Numbered from the stretch's first letter, positions 1 through 9,324 are shown. The stretch: DNA of 64,000 bases from Legionella bononiensis (GCF_016786215.1 NZ_JADOBG010000007.1:85076-149075); one strand, 5' to 3'. Made by a program: numbers and translations. Notes: a model not told the origin generated them from the sequence alone.

Positions 1-1591
1 ACTCGTTTTGTGAGTATGGATAGTTCAGATAGACTGGAGCGGAAAAACTGCGTAATAAAGAGGGGACAGGACGAGCTTCAACTTCGTTAAATGTAAACTC
101 CATTTCAGGTTTATCGATCATTACTAGGGTATCTTCCTTAAGTTCCTTACCCGAATGATCTAGTAATCCCATCATCAAGGGTATGGGTCTTGCCTTACCA
201 TCAATAGTTTTGACTTTTAAAGTATATGTTTTTGTCTCAGGATTGTATTCATCCGTAACATTCAATTCAGGGATACCAGGCTCAGTAAACCAGGATAAAA
301 ATGGGTGTACATTCACGCCACTGGTGTTGGTTAATGACTCCAGCATATTCTCAAGAGTCACCGCTTTACCATCATGAGTTTTCAGAAACTCGGTCATTCC
401 TTTATAAAATAAGTCCTTACCCATGGTAAGCATCATCATACGAAAAATATCGGCACTTTTCTCATAAGCAGCCGCGGTATATAAGCTTCTAACTGCAGTA
501 TAGGTGCTTTGTCTGGGCGCACGTGAGTCCAGATTTTTTCCATCAAGAAGCCTTACCAAATCAGTACCTAGTAACTCCTCACGAAACATGGCGGCTCTGA
601 ACGTAGTTAAACCTTCCTTAAAGGGCAAGTTAAACCAATCTCTAATGGTTACCCGATCACCTGACCAATAATGGAAAAATTCATGCGCTACAACTTCAAG
701 AACCCGTAAAATCCCTAAATCAGTTGTACTTTCTGGTCTGGCAAACAAATTGGCAGTATTGAATAAATTCAATCCTGTTGGTTCTGAAGCCCCCGATGCG
801 TATTTATCGACGCCTGCAACCATATGTTGGTGTAGATCACACTCCAGGTTATACGTTCTTTCATCCCAGGCCATTGCAGCAGCAAGAACTTCTTTGGCAA
901 AGGAGCATTTCTCAGTTGCCGCAGGAGGGACATAAAATACAATAGGCAAATCACGACCAGATCGGGTTGTAAAATGGGCTTCTGAACGTTGCAAATTACC
1001 TGCAACCATAGCGAATAAATAGCTGGGTTTAGGTACGTCATCCATCCAGGTTACTGAATGAAGTCCATCAGACAATTGAGCTCGTCCAATCACTTTTCCA
1101 TTACATAATAAAACAGGATAATCCTGCTCTTTGGCTATTATTGTGGTTTTATAAGTTGCCAAATTATCTGGGCGATCATTGCAAAACAGTAAGCGCCGCA
1201 ACCCTTCAGTCTCAGCCTTTACTAGTACTGTTCCCTCAGTTTTGTATAAACCAAATAAATCCGTATTTTCCCCAAGAAGAGTAGTGGTAGTCAGGATAAA
1301 AGGCTCACCTTGAGGCACATTTTTGATGATTAGAGAATGCTCAGTTAACTCATATTGCGATTCGTCAAGTACGTTTCCATTGAGCAAAATTGAAGTTAAC
1401 TTCATGTTTTCCCCATCCAGAATCAAATCGTTCGAATGTAATTCCACTTCAGGATTGGGTGATATCGTTATAGATGCTTTTGTTTCCACTGGATCTTTGG
1501 ATAGGTTGATTTCCAAGTCCACATGCTTCACCAAATAATCGAGTATTTTATAATCACTTAAATTGAATACTTTTGACTTGCTCTCTTTCAT
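1..1591 (-). CDS. pepN: Aminopeptidase N-like M1 zinc metallopeptidase (C-terminus beyond window)
   Basis: This is the first about 530 residues of an M1-family aminopeptidase, read leftward and cut by the window edge; the usual PepN length is about 870 residues. The zinc site HEFFH is at residues 303-307, followed by the third ligand in KEGLT, and the context (SGDRVTIRDWFNLPFKEGLT) follows bacterial PepN closely. The transition-state Tyr in AAAYEKSADIFRM is present. The exopeptidase motif is unusual: the GAMEN of PepN is GASEP here (residues 267-271), keeping Gly, Ala and the N-terminus-binding Glu but losing Met and Asn. The ATG at 1591 opens with MKESKSKVFNLSDY. PepN trims N-terminal residues from peptides in the cytoplasm. 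The family call is firm; identity with the housekeeping pepN rather than a paralogue is less sure. Confidence 0.85.
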   Translation of the reverse strand, partial: MKESKSKVFNLSDYKILDYLVKHVDLEINLSKDPVETKASITISPNPEVELHSNDLILDGENMKLTSILLNGNVLDESQYELTEHSLIIKNVPQGEPFILTTTTLLGENTDLFGLYKTEGTVLVKAETEGLRRLLFCNDRPDNLATYKTTIIAKEQDYPVLLCNGKVIGRAQLSDGLHSVTWMDDVPKPSYLFAMVAGNLQRSEAHFTTRSGRDLPIVFYVPPAATEKCSFAKEVLAAAMAWDERTYNLECDLHQHMVAGVDKYASGASEPTGLNLFNTANLFARPESTTDLGILRVLEVVAHEFFHYWSGDRVTIRDWFNLPFKEGLTTFRAAMFREELLGTDLVRLLDGKNLDSRAPRQSTYTAVRSLYTAAAYEKSADIFRMMMLTMGKDLFYKGMTEFLKTHDGKAVTLENMLESLTNTSGVNVHPFLSWFTEPGIPELNVTDEYNPETKTYTLKVKTIDGKARPIPLMMGLLDHSGKELKEDTLVMIDKPEMEFTFNEVEARPVPSLLRSFSAPVYLNYPYSQNE

Positions 1592-1793
1592 GCATACTCC
1601 CTTATTCTCAGTACTATTCAAGATTATCCGAACCTAATAATCATCAATGCACAATATAGGATTGAAATCTGTTTTTCAATAAGCAACTTTATTAATCAAA
1701 CTGCGAGAATATAAAAATATAAACAATAAGAAGATATGTTCATTATTATCTTTATAATTTATGATGCCATGTTTTCAATTTAAATGGTGCTTT

Positions 1794-2168
1794 ATGAGTT
1801 ATTCGAATACAATTTGTTGGGTTGATATACCGGTTCTTGATTTGGATCGTTCTATCAGATTTTATACCGCATTACTTGGACCTACAGTTCAAAAAATTTC
1901 AGAGCATGGATTTGAATTTGGGCTTTTACCTCATGTACAGGACAATGTTTCTGGATGTCTGGCTGTGATGCAAGACAGAACACCGTCACTTAATGGTCCC
2001 CTGATCTATCTGAACGTTGAAGGCAGGCTAGATAAAACTATAGAAGCAGCTCAACAAAATGGCGGTAGCTTATTAAGCCCTAAAGAACAAATGGGTCCTT
2101 ATGGCCATAGAGCAATAATTCAGGATACTGAAGGAAACGCCATCGCCTTATACTCAAAATCAGCTTAG
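1794..2168 (+). CDS. VOC-family (glyoxalase/bleomycin-resistance fold) protein
   Basis: A 124-residue protein with the single-domain vicinal-oxygen-chelate pattern: VDIPVLDLDRSIRFYTALLG at the N-terminus and GHRAIIQDTEGNAIALYS at the C-terminus, where the final metal-ligand Glu usually sits (DTEGN). Family members bind a divalent metal as dimers and act as lyases, isomerases, dioxygenases or resistance proteins; the substrate cannot be read from sequence. The ATG at 1794 (MSYSNTI) is preferred because the family begins directly with this beta strand; an in-frame ATG at 1761 would add 11 atypical residues. It stands alone, followed by a hairpin at 2179-2209. Confidence 0.8.
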   Translation: MSYSNTICWVDIPVLDLDRSIRFYTALLGPTVQKISEHGFEFGLLPHVQDNVSGCLAVMQDRTPSLNGPLIYLNVEGRLDKTIEAAQQNGGSLLSPKEQMGPYGHRAIIQDTEGNAIALYSKSA

Positions 2169-2178
2169 TCATTAGACT

Positions 2179-2209
2179 CTGGGCTTGTTGGTTCAGGCCA
2201 GCAGCCCAG
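2179..2209. terminator. Hairpin between convergent genes
   Basis: A perfect 7-bp stem, CTGGGCT (2179-2185) with AGCCCAG (2203-2209), encloses a 17-nt loop that can add a further TGG/CCA pairing. It lies between the VOC gene and the leftward small membrane protein, so it may serve as a terminator for both. A T-rich stretch follows only about 10 nt later on the + strand, so this is not a textbook intrinsic terminator. Confidence 0.4.
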
Positions 2210-2220
2210 GAAACTCTGTT

Positions 2221-2436
2221 TTATTTGAATAATTTAGGAGAGGGAAGAACCTCTTTGACAACGCCTAAAAACTGCATGATATAGAGTACCAATATCACTA
2301 AAATAAACATGTTAAAAAGAAGATTGATTAAAGCCGGTAGTGGAATATAGTAATTTCCAATCCATAACAATAACCCGGAGATAACGACCATTAGCAATTG
2401 ATTTATATCAAACATAGCTGCTCTTATCAGATTCAT
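2221..2436 (-). CDS. Small two-helix membrane protein (Thivi_2564-like)
   Basis: A 71-residue protein with two hydrophobic segments (about residues 12-30 and 36-58) joined by a short GNYYIPLPALIN turn. The pattern LLLWIGNYYIP...INLLFNMFILVILVLYIMQFLGV recalls the small Thivi_2564-type membrane proteins found widely in gammaproteobacteria, whose role is unknown. A second ATG at 2415 (MFDINQLL) is an equally possible start, because neither ATG has a strong ribosome-binding site. It is probably a real gene given the even hydrophobic pattern; function is not assigned. Confidence 0.6.
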   Translation of the reverse strand: MNLIRAAMFDINQLLMVVISGLLLWIGNYYIPLPALINLLFNMFILVILVLYIMQFLGVVKEVLPSPKLFK

Positions 2437-2659
2437 ACTACTCTAACTATAGTAAACTCTTTGTCATTTATATAAGGTGTGCCAGTTAAATACCTGTTTA
2501 CCGTTGGTTATCTGTTCTAATTCAAAAGCATTTTCATGAATACTTGTCTAAAATAAAATGAACCATCCTCTTTAAAAAAAGTCTGGTGTATTCGTAATGT
2601 TCTAGAGGAAAACCATTCGATACGTGTATTTAATCAATTCAATGCACAGGGGTAAGACA

Positions 2660-3328
2660 GTGATTAATACGATAATCTTTGACTTTGACGGTGTGATACT
2701 TGACAGTGAACCCTTACATTTTAAGGCATTAATCCAGGTATTAAATCAATTAGGTATTAGTCTTGATTACGAAGAATATAGGGCCAATTACCTTGGATTA
2801 AGCGATATCAGCGTCTTTCCCAGGATACTGAATGATAAAGGTGTTGAGTTCTCTTCAACCCAAATCAATCGATGGATTGAGCTCAAGGTCGCAGTCTATA
2901 ATGAGCTCATCGAGAAAAGCGAACAATTACCAATGATTCCGGACCTGGATTGGTTTTTAATCCGAGTAGCAAAACACTATGAAAAAATTGGTATCTGCAG
3001 CGGTTCCAATCGTTATTCAATACTAAAAATTCTGGAAAAAATTCACTACGGTCGCCTGGCTCCGTATTTTAAAACCATAGTAAGTTGTGAAGATGTAACT
3101 TTGGGCAAACCCTCTCCGGAAGGGTATTTATTAACCGCTCATCTTCTGCAATCAAATCCTGAACACTGTCTGGTTATAGAAGATTCGGAACATGGTGTCA
3201 CAGCAGCCAAAGCGGGTGGAATGCTGGTTGCAGGTTTACTTACAACGCTTAACAGGAATCAACTGGCTCACGCAGATATTATCGCACAGGATTTTAAAGA
3301 ACTGGCTCATTTATTAAACACCCATTAA
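2660..3328 (+). CDS. HAD-superfamily phosphatase/phosphomutase-like protein
   Basis: A haloacid-dehalogenase hydrolase of the beta-phosphoglucomutase-like (subfamily IA) type. Motif I is FDFDGVILDSEP near residues 7-18 with nucleophile Asp and general acid Asp, motif II is ICSGSNR, motif III is the Lys of GKPSPEGY, and motif IV is VIEDSEHGVTAAKAGG. A helical cap follows motif I. Such enzymes dephosphorylate small sugar phosphates or similar metabolites; the substrate is not evident. GTG at 2660 is chosen because AGGGG lies 7 nt upstream at 2648-2652; in-frame starts at 2624 and 2642 lack such a site. The next HAD gene begins 18 nt after its stop, so the two are probably co-transcribed. Confidence 0.85.
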   Translation: MINTIIFDFDGVILDSEPLHFKALIQVLNQLGISLDYEEYRANYLGLSDISVFPRILNDKGVEFSSTQINRWIELKVAVYNELIEKSEQLPMIPDLDWFLIRVAKHYEKIGICSGSNRYSILKILEKIHYGRLAPYFKTIVSCEDVTLGKPSPEGYLLTAHLLQSNPEHCLVIEDSEHGVTAAKAGGMLVAGLLTTLNRNQLAHADIIAQDFKELAHLLNTH

Positions 3329-3346
3329 AACGAAAGTGAGGGAACC

Positions 3347-3817
3347 ATGATAACTATTAATATTCCAGGATTTGGTGACTTAAATTTAAAATATGCATTA
3401 ATTGATTTTAATGGGACTCTGGCTGTTGATGGTAAATTAATTCAAGGCATTTCTGAACCGCTTAATAGCTTATCAAAACATTTGGAACTGCATATTATCA
3501 CCGGTGACGGCCATGGTACGGCTAAAGCCGAACTGGAGCATATCAACTGCAAATTAACCATTACCCCCGCTGAAAATCAGGCCATTACTAAACGTGAATA
3601 CCTGCATCAACTCAACCCTAAAGAGACAGTTGCTATTGGTAATGGACGAAACGACCGTTTTATTTTAAAAGAATCGATACTCGGTATCGCAATCATAGGA
3701 GAGGAGGGTGGTGCTGCAGATGCTTTGTTATCTGCCGATCTCATCATGCCATCTATCGCTCTGGCATTAAAAGTACTAAAAAATCCTCAGCGTTTGAGAG
3801 CTTCTTTACGATATTGA
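3347..3817 (+). CDS. Soluble P-type-ATPase-like HAD phosphatase
   Basis: A 156-residue HAD protein lacking a large cap. Motif I is DFNGTLA (Asp20), closer to the DKTGT of P-type ATPases than to ordinary DxDGT; motif II is IITGDGHG; motif III/IV is AIGNGRNDRFIL followed by EEGGAADALLSADLIM, which matches the GNGxND and alternating-Ala pattern of P-type ATPase P-domains. It therefore looks like a free-standing P-domain phosphatase of unknown substrate. The second acidic residue normally found two after the nucleophile is Asn, as expected for this subgroup. The ribosome-binding site GTGAGGGA is well placed, and the gene directly follows another HAD gene. Confidence 0.75.
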   Translation: MITINIPGFGDLNLKYALIDFNGTLAVDGKLIQGISEPLNSLSKHLELHIITGDGHGTAKAELEHINCKLTITPAENQAITKREYLHQLNPKETVAIGNGRNDRFILKESILGIAIIGEEGGAADALLSADLIMPSIALALKVLKNPQRLRASLRY

Positions 3818-3888
3818 TTTATATGATTAATTAACGAGAATATATTTACATTTTCACTTTAAGCGTTTAGTTTACTATTTCATGTTTT

Positions 3889-5424
3889 ATGAAATGGAAT
3901 TTGTATATGCCTAAACGCTCGGATTTAAATAAAAGAAATATTGCTGTAATCGGATCAGGGACGGGACTAACAGCCGCCTGGGCTTTAGAAAGTCAAAAAG
4001 AGTTCAAAGTAACTGTATTTGAGGAAGCTGATAGACTTGGTGGTCATATTCACAGTATAAAACTTAATAATGTAATTCTTGAAGGCGGTGCAGAATTCAT
4101 AGGACCTCCTTCATTATATCCTAATGTACATCAATTATTTAATCATCTAAATGTCAAGTTAGATCCCTTCGAACTGAATATGGATTTTGACGATTTAAAT
4201 AAAAAGGATCATGTAGTTCTTCCTCCACTATATCATACCTCGGATGGTAAAGATAAAAGCGAACGTACTTCCTGCAGCCTTTCAGTATGTGGTTTATTTA
4301 AAATTAAAAGAAAACAAACGGTAACCCGTGTATCAGTAAATACAATATTGACTGAACTGTATAACCTGCTCAATATGAATGATCTCATCAATGACGCCAA
4401 ACAAAAAATACTTAATTCGGATCAGGTAATGACCCTTGAAGAGTTTGTAGAAATCTTCAAAAAAGAATGTGCAGACTTTTTTACCCATAGAGAAGATTTT
4501 GCTGATGAGTTCCTATATCCATTGGTTGCATCAGGATGGGGCGTGCCAATCGAAATGATAAAAAAATTCTGTGCCCATTATGCGATGAACTATTTAGCGG
4601 CAGGAAAAGATTGGTTTGATGCCCCTGAAGGATTAAGCACTTACATTGAAAAAATGGCAGCTCAATGTACAAATACCCAAATTAATTTAAATTCAGGAAT
4701 TAAAAAATTAGTACCCATCGTTGTTGATGGAGCAACAAAATACCATTTATTAAAAAAAGACGACACCTTGGTCATGGATGACAGTGGGCAAGCCATTGTC
4801 TATGATGATGTCATAATCACCACGCCTGCCTACGTTACCAAAGAGCTTCTGACGGATGTTCAGGATGATGCGATAAAGGCATTAAAAGAAAAACTGAATA
4901 ATGTATATTATTACGATACTACAATAGTATTTCATCAGGATCCTGCATACAGATCACCCTACAATACTGTTGTTCATAGTCGATACGATGGTACTCAATC
5001 TGCGAATACTATGACTAAACCCTGGAAATTTGAAGCAGGAGAAGTACCTGTAATGAAATAATGGGTTTTACCAGGTCAGCCTATGCCCAAGAATGTGCTT
5101 AAAGAAGTTCATTATCGTCACCCGAAAATGGGTATTGAATATTATGAAGCCCAACAAGCATTGCATACAGCACAGGGTATAGCAGGTTTATGGCATGGAG
5201 GAATTCTGGCAGGATTTAATGATTCACATGAAAGTGGTGTAACAGCTGATCTTCAGGTAGCAGCTAAACTGAATCTGGAAGAGAACTGTTTGGAAGAAAA
5301 TGAACGACTGGCTCTATTCCCCAACATTCTTGCTCCAATGCCCCATTCAGCTATAGTCAAAGCGGCGTTAGATGAAGAGCTTGAGGAAGATCACATAGCC
5401 TCTTCATCACGTTCATTTGCCTGA
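3889..5424 (+). pseudogene. FAD/NAD-binding amine-oxidase-like oxidoreductase interrupted by one in-frame TAA
   Basis: Frame 1 encodes a flavoprotein with an N-terminal Rossmann motif (NIAVIGSGTGLTAAWALE) and the second FAD motif (FEEADRLGGHIHSI) of the predicted NAD/FAD-binding amine oxidase family. The frame stops at a TAA at 5059-5061, but the same frame resumes at once with WVLPGQPMPKNVLKEVHYRHP and runs to 5424, containing the family's C-terminal GLWHGGILAGFNDSHESG signature. No bases are lost or gained, so this is one nonsense change, for example Ser TCA to TAA. Downstream codons remain open, so the mutation is either recent, a sequencing error, or read through. The first Met could be 3889 or 3907 (MPKRSDLN). 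Confidence 0.8.
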
Positions 5425-5433
5425 TCGATTCAA

Positions 5434-5460
5434 CTCCCGGTTCCGGTTGGAATCCGGGAG
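5434..5460. terminator. GC-rich hairpin after the oxidoreductase pseudogene
   Basis: CTCCCGG (5434-5440) pairs perfectly with CCGGGAG (5454-5460) around a 13-nt loop, immediately after the TGA at 5424. It lies between convergent genes. No clear T-run follows (CCTTATTC), so termination strength is uncertain. Confidence 0.45.
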
Positions 5461-5537
5461 CCTTATTCATAATTCTTATGAATGAGCTGGCAGGGCGCAC
5501 CTATCAATTTAGACAGTGTACACGAGCAAATAAGTAT

Positions 5538-6308
5538 TTATGACGCATTAAACGCGCTGTTTTCTATAGTGCTCTCCGATAACTGATCTTCGTCCACTGA
5601 TTGTTTCTTTGAATTATAATAATCCTCTGCTGAATTTTTTGCAGATAACAGATTATACGCTTTAAAAAATCCATAAGAACTTGCTATTCCCGTAATGCTA
5701 CAGCCAACTATTGCCGCAGTAGCAATCCCTCCAGTCAGAATTGAGGCGGCAACAGCAAGAGCAAATACCGAAGCGGCAAAAACCAACGTTGCCAAAGCAA
5801 TGCTCGTATATAAAAATAAATAACTGTATTGAGCCGAAATTTCCGGGTTAGTTCTGGCTTCAATATGAAATTTGACATTGGACATGACACGTCCAGACAG
5901 TGTAACAGGGCAGGGAATAAAACTTGGCCACATGATACCAAAAGCTAAAAGGTTTAAGCTAAGATTGGACAAACTTGGTTTTGGAATACCAGCAAACTCA
6001 GTTAAAAACCATTGTGCTGCCACAGCGCAATTGTTACTTAATATACCAGCCTCACTCCAAGTCTCTGCCCAATAAGTTCGCCATTTTTTAGTGATTTCGG
6101 TGGGATTAGCCTCTATATCAAAGGTATAGGAAGAATCCGCCTGAGCAATATAAGCTTTGGGTCCGGCTACACTCCAATTATTGGTAGGAGTTTCCCAACG
6201 ATTAATCCCATAATAGGTATGAGGCTTTGTTGATGTATTTTCAAGTACAATCTCAATATGAGTCCAAATGCTATGAAAATTTAAAACATGTACTTTAATA
6301 TCTGCCAT
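5538..6308 (-). CDS. Hypothetical effector-like protein with C-terminal hydrophobic hairpin
   Basis: A 256-residue protein I do not recognise. The soluble first two thirds contain a Trp-rich stretch (WETPTNNWSVAGP, TKKWRTYWAETWSEAG) and the segment SNNCAVAAQWFLTEFAGIP. That segment resembles the Asn-Cys helix of permuted papain-fold (NlpC/P60-like) enzymes, but no partner His is clear. Two long hydrophobic Ala/Val/Ile-rich segments follow (about residues 162-190 and 192-215), then a hydrophilic Ser/Glu-rich tail. A soluble N-terminal domain followed by a membrane hairpin is common in Dot/Icm effectors. The ATG at 6308 (MADIKVHVLNFH) is used; the longer frame would need a TTG at 6332. Confidence 0.65.
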   Translation of the reverse strand: MADIKVHVLNFHSIWTHIEIVLENTSTKPHTYYGINRWETPTNNWSVAGPKAYIAQADSSYTFDIEANPTEITKKWRTYWAETWSEAGILSNNCAVAAQWFLTEFAGIPKPSLSNLSLNLLAFGIMWPSFIPCPVTLSGRVMSNVKFHIEARTNPEISAQYSYLFLYTSIALATLVFAASVFALAVAASILTGGIATAAIVGCSITGIASSYGFFKAYNLLSAKNSAEDYYNSKKQSVDEDQLSESTIENSAFNAS

Positions 6309-6581
6309 ATAAATAAGACCATTCCGAATCAATTGCGGCGTATATTAACACATAAACACATAATTGCTCAATTTGAACACAATAAAAACTGCAATAGGGA
6401 GTTCGTTAAAACACTTCCATAGGCTATGGATTGCAATAGTTCTGTCGAATAAACTCGTTATAAACGGCACTTCTAGGATCGCTCAATGTATGAACCATGC
6501 AACATTCTGCTGTATTTATAATCTTTATGATGGTATAATAATCAGCAAATTTACTGTCCCTGAATATAAATGAGGAAAACT

Positions 6582-8345
6582 ATGCGAATTACTTTTAATG
6601 ACTTTCAGGCGATATATGATCAATATCAATTCAATGACACCATCATAATTCGATACAGTAAAGATAAAAATGACCAAACCATGGATAAAGAAATTAAGCT
6701 GTACAGGGAACAAAACAGATTTTATGTTGAACATATCGAATACAATGAAACTGAAAACCGTACAAAAGTTACCTCCGAAAAACAAGAAATTACAGAGCAT
6801 TCCTTAAGACAGGAGCATGCCTACCTCGCTACTTTATTTACAGAGCTAAAACCAAAACCGACAGTCAAAAAATCTGCCTGGGAAGATTTTAAAAACTCAG
6901 ACTCGAAACTCAAATGGCTGCTGCGTTTTTGTTTTTTAGATACTCGTTTAATTGGCGGGGCAATCGGTCAGATTATTGCTTACTCGGCAAACAGTGAAAA
7001 CAAGCATTATAAAACCATCCCATCCACAGTATTGGGTAAAACTTTAGGCCCACTGATTTTTCCTGCCGGCTACAAAAAACCCACTTTTGATCTTGAGAAA
7101 GACCCTGGCATCATTGAAATTGATACGATACAACACAAACAATATAAAGCGTTGAAAAAGTATAATCCAATATATCAATCAGATAATGGAACGATTCGTT
7201 TTAATGAACAACCCGTTTCAATGACCCTTCGTGACACTACCATTGAACTGGAAACGATTGTTGCTTCGAATGATCTGGTTAATGATGAAAATAAACATGA
7301 TCATCTTACAATTGTTTATTTCAACGGAAACAGCGGGAGTTTTCAACAGGACTATCAACAGGTTGCAGAAGATCTGCTGAGTTATGGCAAAGATGGTGTT
7401 CCGGTTACCGCAGTTCAATTTAATTACCCAGGAATTTTAAACAGTGAAGGGCAGGTTGAAATAGCTCAAGATCTGGTTAATTCAGGTATTGCGCAAGTTC
7501 AATCATTACTGGATCAGGGAATACCCCATTCCAAAATCGTATTACACGGTGTTTCTTTAGGCGGAAGTATTGCCAGCCAAGTAGCCGCTCATTTCCATCA
7601 ACTGCCTAAGGCTGATGATCCAAAACAAAAACAGACTTTGGGTGGATTATATGCGTCGCGCACTTTTGCTTCCACAGCACAAGTAGGAAGAGATTATTTC
7701 AATCGCGCCCTGGGAAATAATATTTTTTCCCGAATTCTTTCGACGCTATGTCTGTCTTTTATAAAGTTAGGAACCTGGGGTTCCAATTGGGATTTGGATA
7801 CCGGAAAAGCATTTTTCAGCCTTCCTAAGGATAAGAGAAATTATTCCGTTGTAATCTCTCCAAAGGCTCACAGAAATGCCTATCGTGAACAGCATCAAGG
7901 CTCCTGGTTTCAACGGATTGTCGATTTTCTATTAGGACGAGAGATTAATCCGGTTGATGACGCTGTTTTAGGTCGCGGTTTACATGATTCATGGGAGCGT
8001 TCTTTCGATAAATTTCTAGCTCAATGGGGTTTTTATGGTGAAAAAGCCATGAAAAATTACTCAAGTGAAAACAGTTACCGTAAGATGATGGTAGTTGATT
8101 TTAAGACAAAACAGTTTGCTCCTGATCTGGATGGTCATGCAGTAGCTGATTATTGTTACAAAAAAGGAGATCAACTATTCAATCCAACTAAAGCTAATAA
8201 ATCTATCGGTTTAGTGCACAGAGCTCCTGCAGTCACTGTATTCAAAGATGGAACAGAACAGCGATGCTTGACAATACATGGCAATGAAGCCGGTGAAGTG
8301 TCACGACGTTCCATGTTAAATATGTCCATGACATCATCTACTTAA
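6582..8345 (+). CDS. Large alpha/beta-hydrolase-fold protein, candidate effector
   Basis: A 587-residue protein with an unrecognised N-terminal 230 residues, then an alpha/beta-hydrolase core: TIVYFNGNSGSFQQDY (oxyanion strand), VTAVQFNYPG, and the nucleophile elbow HGVSLGGS with Ser325. A likely late His lies in LDGHAVADY. The overall plan recalls Legionella lipase-like effectors of the SidB/Sdb type, but I cannot place it in a named family. The C-terminus reads GEVSRRSMLNMSMTSST, and the hexapeptide VSRRSM recurs at the C-terminus of the protein at 11887-12609. ATG at 6582 is chosen because GAGG sits 6 nt upstream; an upstream ATG at 6570 has no site. The position between orphan genes suggests a stand-alone transcript. 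Confidence 0.75.
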   Translation: MRITFNDFQAIYDQYQFNDTIIIRYSKDKNDQTMDKEIKLYREQNRFYVEHIEYNETENRTKVTSEKQEITEHSLRQEHAYLATLFTELKPKPTVKKSAWEDFKNSDSKLKWLLRFCFLDTRLIGGAIGQIIAYSANSENKHYKTIPSTVLGKTLGPLIFPAGYKKPTFDLEKDPGIIEIDTIQHKQYKALKKYNPIYQSDNGTIRFNEQPVSMTLRDTTIELETIVASNDLVNDENKHDHLTIVYFNGNSGSFQQDYQQVAEDLLSYGKDGVPVTAVQFNYPGILNSEGQVEIAQDLVNSGIAQVQSLLDQGIPHSKIVLHGVSLGGSIASQVAAHFHQLPKADDPKQKQTLGGLYASRTFASTAQVGRDYFNRALGNNIFSRILSTLCLSFIKLGTWGSNWDLDTGKAFFSLPKDKRNYSVVISPKAHRNAYREQHQGSWFQRIVDFLLGREINPVDDAVLGRGLHDSWERSFDKFLAQWGFYGEKAMKNYSSENSYRKMMVVDFKTKQFAPDLDGHAVADYCYKKGDQLFNPTKANKSIGLVHRAPAVTVFKDGTEQRCLTIHGNEAGEVSRRSMLNMSMTSST

Positions 8346-8424
8346 ATTCAATTTTTAATCGATTTGAAGGTGTTATGTAACCTCGTGATTCATAGTGCCT
8401 TTAGCATCAAAATAAGCCAATTTA

Positions 8425-8460
8425 GTTAATATTGTGATTAAATAAACCACTATGTATAAT
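8425..8460 (+). promoter_or_regulatory. Possible promoter with TTAA repeats upstream of the methyltransferase
   Basis: GTTAATATT (8425-8433), a second TTAA-type repeat close behind, and a perfect TATAAT at 8455-8460 precede the methyltransferase by about 250 nt. The spacing of the repeats (3 bp) and to the -10 (9 bp) differs from the 2/7 spacing of the three stronger sites in this window, so binding by the same regulator is doubtful. The TATAAT itself is a reasonable -10. Confidence 0.3.
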
Positions 8461-8712
8461 GCATTAACTTTAAATAATTCAGTGTGCTCACTATTTTCTC
8501 TCAAGAAAAAGATTGGGAAATAGAAAGAGAAAATGATGTGTCCTATGAAACGCCTATCATTAAACAAGCTCATACAAAAAATAGAGTTAAATTTAAAAAT
8601 ACCATAAAACCTATGGATGCCCTAAAAATATATTCAATTAAAAATCATAGACTTATTGACGAACGCTCCTCTGTTATTACAATACAGGAAGTATTTGCAG
8701 CAAGGGTTTAAC

Positions 8713-9324
8713 ATGACGGAAAGGAATAAAGATAAAGTTTATCAAGTATATAATGAGATAATTGATTGGTTTGACCTGAATCGCAGTAAAGATCTGAGTA
8801 TGGAGAAATTTTATTTAAATTTCATTCAAAAATATCTCAAGCCTAAAAGCAAAATATTAGATGTAGGCTGTGGCACTGGAGAACCCATAGCTCAATTTTT
8901 AATTACTGAAGGTTATGAGGTAACCGGTATAGATGCCAGTATAAAAATGATTGAATTGTGCAAACAGCGATTTCCAAAGAGCACATGGATTTTAGCAGAT
9001 ATGCGTACTTTAGATTTGAATGAACAATACCATGCAGTTATTGCTTGGCATAGCTTGTTCCATTTGCCTCATGATGATCAAAGAATGACATTAAAGTTAC
9101 TGGCTTCCTTTGTTGATAAACAGGGTTTATTAATCTTTACAACAGGACCTGAATTGGATGAAGTTTGGAGTGATAATGGAGGATACGATTTATACCATGC
9201 ATCTCTTTCAACCGAAGAATACAAACAGATACTTGCAGATAATCAATTAAAAGTACTGGCGCATAAAATTAGAGATCCAGAATGTGGTGATGCGACGGTA
9301 TGGGTTGCGCAAAAAACCAGTTAA
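8713..9324 (+). CDS. Class I SAM-dependent methyltransferase
   Basis: A 203-residue Rossmann-fold methyltransferase. Motif I is ILDVGCGTGEP (Asp50 to Glu57), motif II ends at the acidic GIDAS that binds the SAM ribose, and later motifs ADMRTLDL and AVIAWHSLFHLPHDDQR complete the SAM pocket. The DWFDLNR N-terminus and HLPHDDQR loop are typical of the ubiE/tellurite-resistance-like small-molecule methyltransferases, but the substrate cannot be inferred. ATG at 8713 is used because AAGGG lies just upstream at about 8701-8705; a longer TTG start at 8656 is less likely. Confidence 0.85.
   Translation: MTERNKDKVYQVYNEIIDWFDLNRSKDLSMEKFYLNFIQKYLKPKSKILDVGCGTGEPIAQFLITEGYEVTGIDASIKMIELCKQRFPKSTWILADMRTLDLNEQYHAVIAWHSLFHLPHDDQRMTLKLLASFVDKQGLLIFTTGPELDEVWSDNGGYDLYHASLSTEEYKQILADNQLKVLAHKIRDPECGDATVWVAQKTS

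Noticed and set aside
5083..5424. 113-codon frame as an independent gene
   Set aside because: It is in the same frame as the upstream flavoprotein and encodes that family's C-terminus, so it is the tail of the interrupted gene.
8484..8711. 75-codon frame ending 1 bp before the methyltransferase start
   Set aside because: It needs a GTG start without a ribosome-binding site and is Lys/Ile-rich with no recognisable features. It may be a leader, but I cannot support it as a gene.
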